64,000 nucleotides of DNA from Brachionus koreanus. Its lineage: Eukaryota; Rotifera; Eurotatoria; Ploima; Brachionidae. Below, piece after piece: positions 63,991-64,000 of this stretch. The notes under the pieces are model-generated. The model was not told the origin of the DNA and made no database searches. It saw nothing but the letters and a program-made list of their open reading frames with translations. Position numbers and translations under genes: made by a program. The DNA lies in NCBI GenBank assembly GCA_016987375.1, contig PJRA01000016.1:1409906-1473905 (forward strand), given 5' to 3'. Numbering within the stretch: the first letter of the stretch is position 1; every line of letters begins with the position of its first letter.

Positions 63991-64000
63991 TTTGTAACAT

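Noticed and set aside
1..64000. tRNA, rRNA and CRISPR arrays
   Set aside because: No tRNA B-box with matching cloverleaf, no rRNA-like stretch and no regularly spaced repeats were found by eye; a tRNAscan-SE run would be decisive for tRNAs.

Overview
The window is nuclear DNA from an animal. It is strongly AT-rich. The genes are broken by many short introns (often 40-80 bp) with GT...AG ends, and the proteins belong to animal families: PDE9A, IQGAP, OTUD5, ADAMTS, MROH1, CNDP2 and an innexin. Innexin, gustatory-receptor-like 7TM proteins, PAN/C-type-lectin secreted proteins and the low GC together fit a small protostome. A monogonont (Brachionus-like) rotifer is my best guess, but this is an inference and the sequence does not name the species.

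Layout. 0.5-1.0 kb holds a broken Tc1-type transposase. A gustatory-receptor-like gene (GRL-a) is on the minus strand at 1.2-2.8 kb, followed by PDE9A (minus, 3.3-5.4 kb, 10 exons). A gene-free 5.4 kb interval separates PDE9A from the divergent IQGAP gene (plus, 10.9-22.3 kb, 17 exons). OTUD5 (minus, 24.2-27.8 kb, 3 exons) converges on IQGAP. A secreted ADAMTS metalloprotease (minus, 28.8-34.9 kb, 19 exons, ending in a PLAC exon) lies head to head with the HEAT-repeat protein MROH1 (plus, 35.6-42.6 kb, 21 exons). Three more GRL genes (b, c, d) stand in tandem on the plus strand at 43-51.3 kb. A small proline-rich two-exon gene (minus) and a LINE endonuclease fragment lie between GRL-c and GRL-d. 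CNDP2 (plus, 52.9-54.7 kb, 8 exons), a small unknown ORF (56.1 kb) and an innexin (57.5-59.0 kb) follow. The right end has three related PAN plus C-type-lectin genes (59.3-62.8 kb) and a decayed LINE reverse transcriptase running into the window edge.

The genes do not form a pathway; this is ordinary animal gene order. The two lineage-specific parts are the GRL family and the lectin trio. All four GRL genes share one unusual gene plan: a long exon 1, then 70-nt and 20-nt micro-exons, then a short last exon carrying the seventh membrane segment. The lectin trio has exchanged and lost an intron, a linker and cysteines. I assembled exons by eye from splice sites, reading frame and family resemblance. 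Most joins keep frame across the whole gene, but none has been checked against transcripts.
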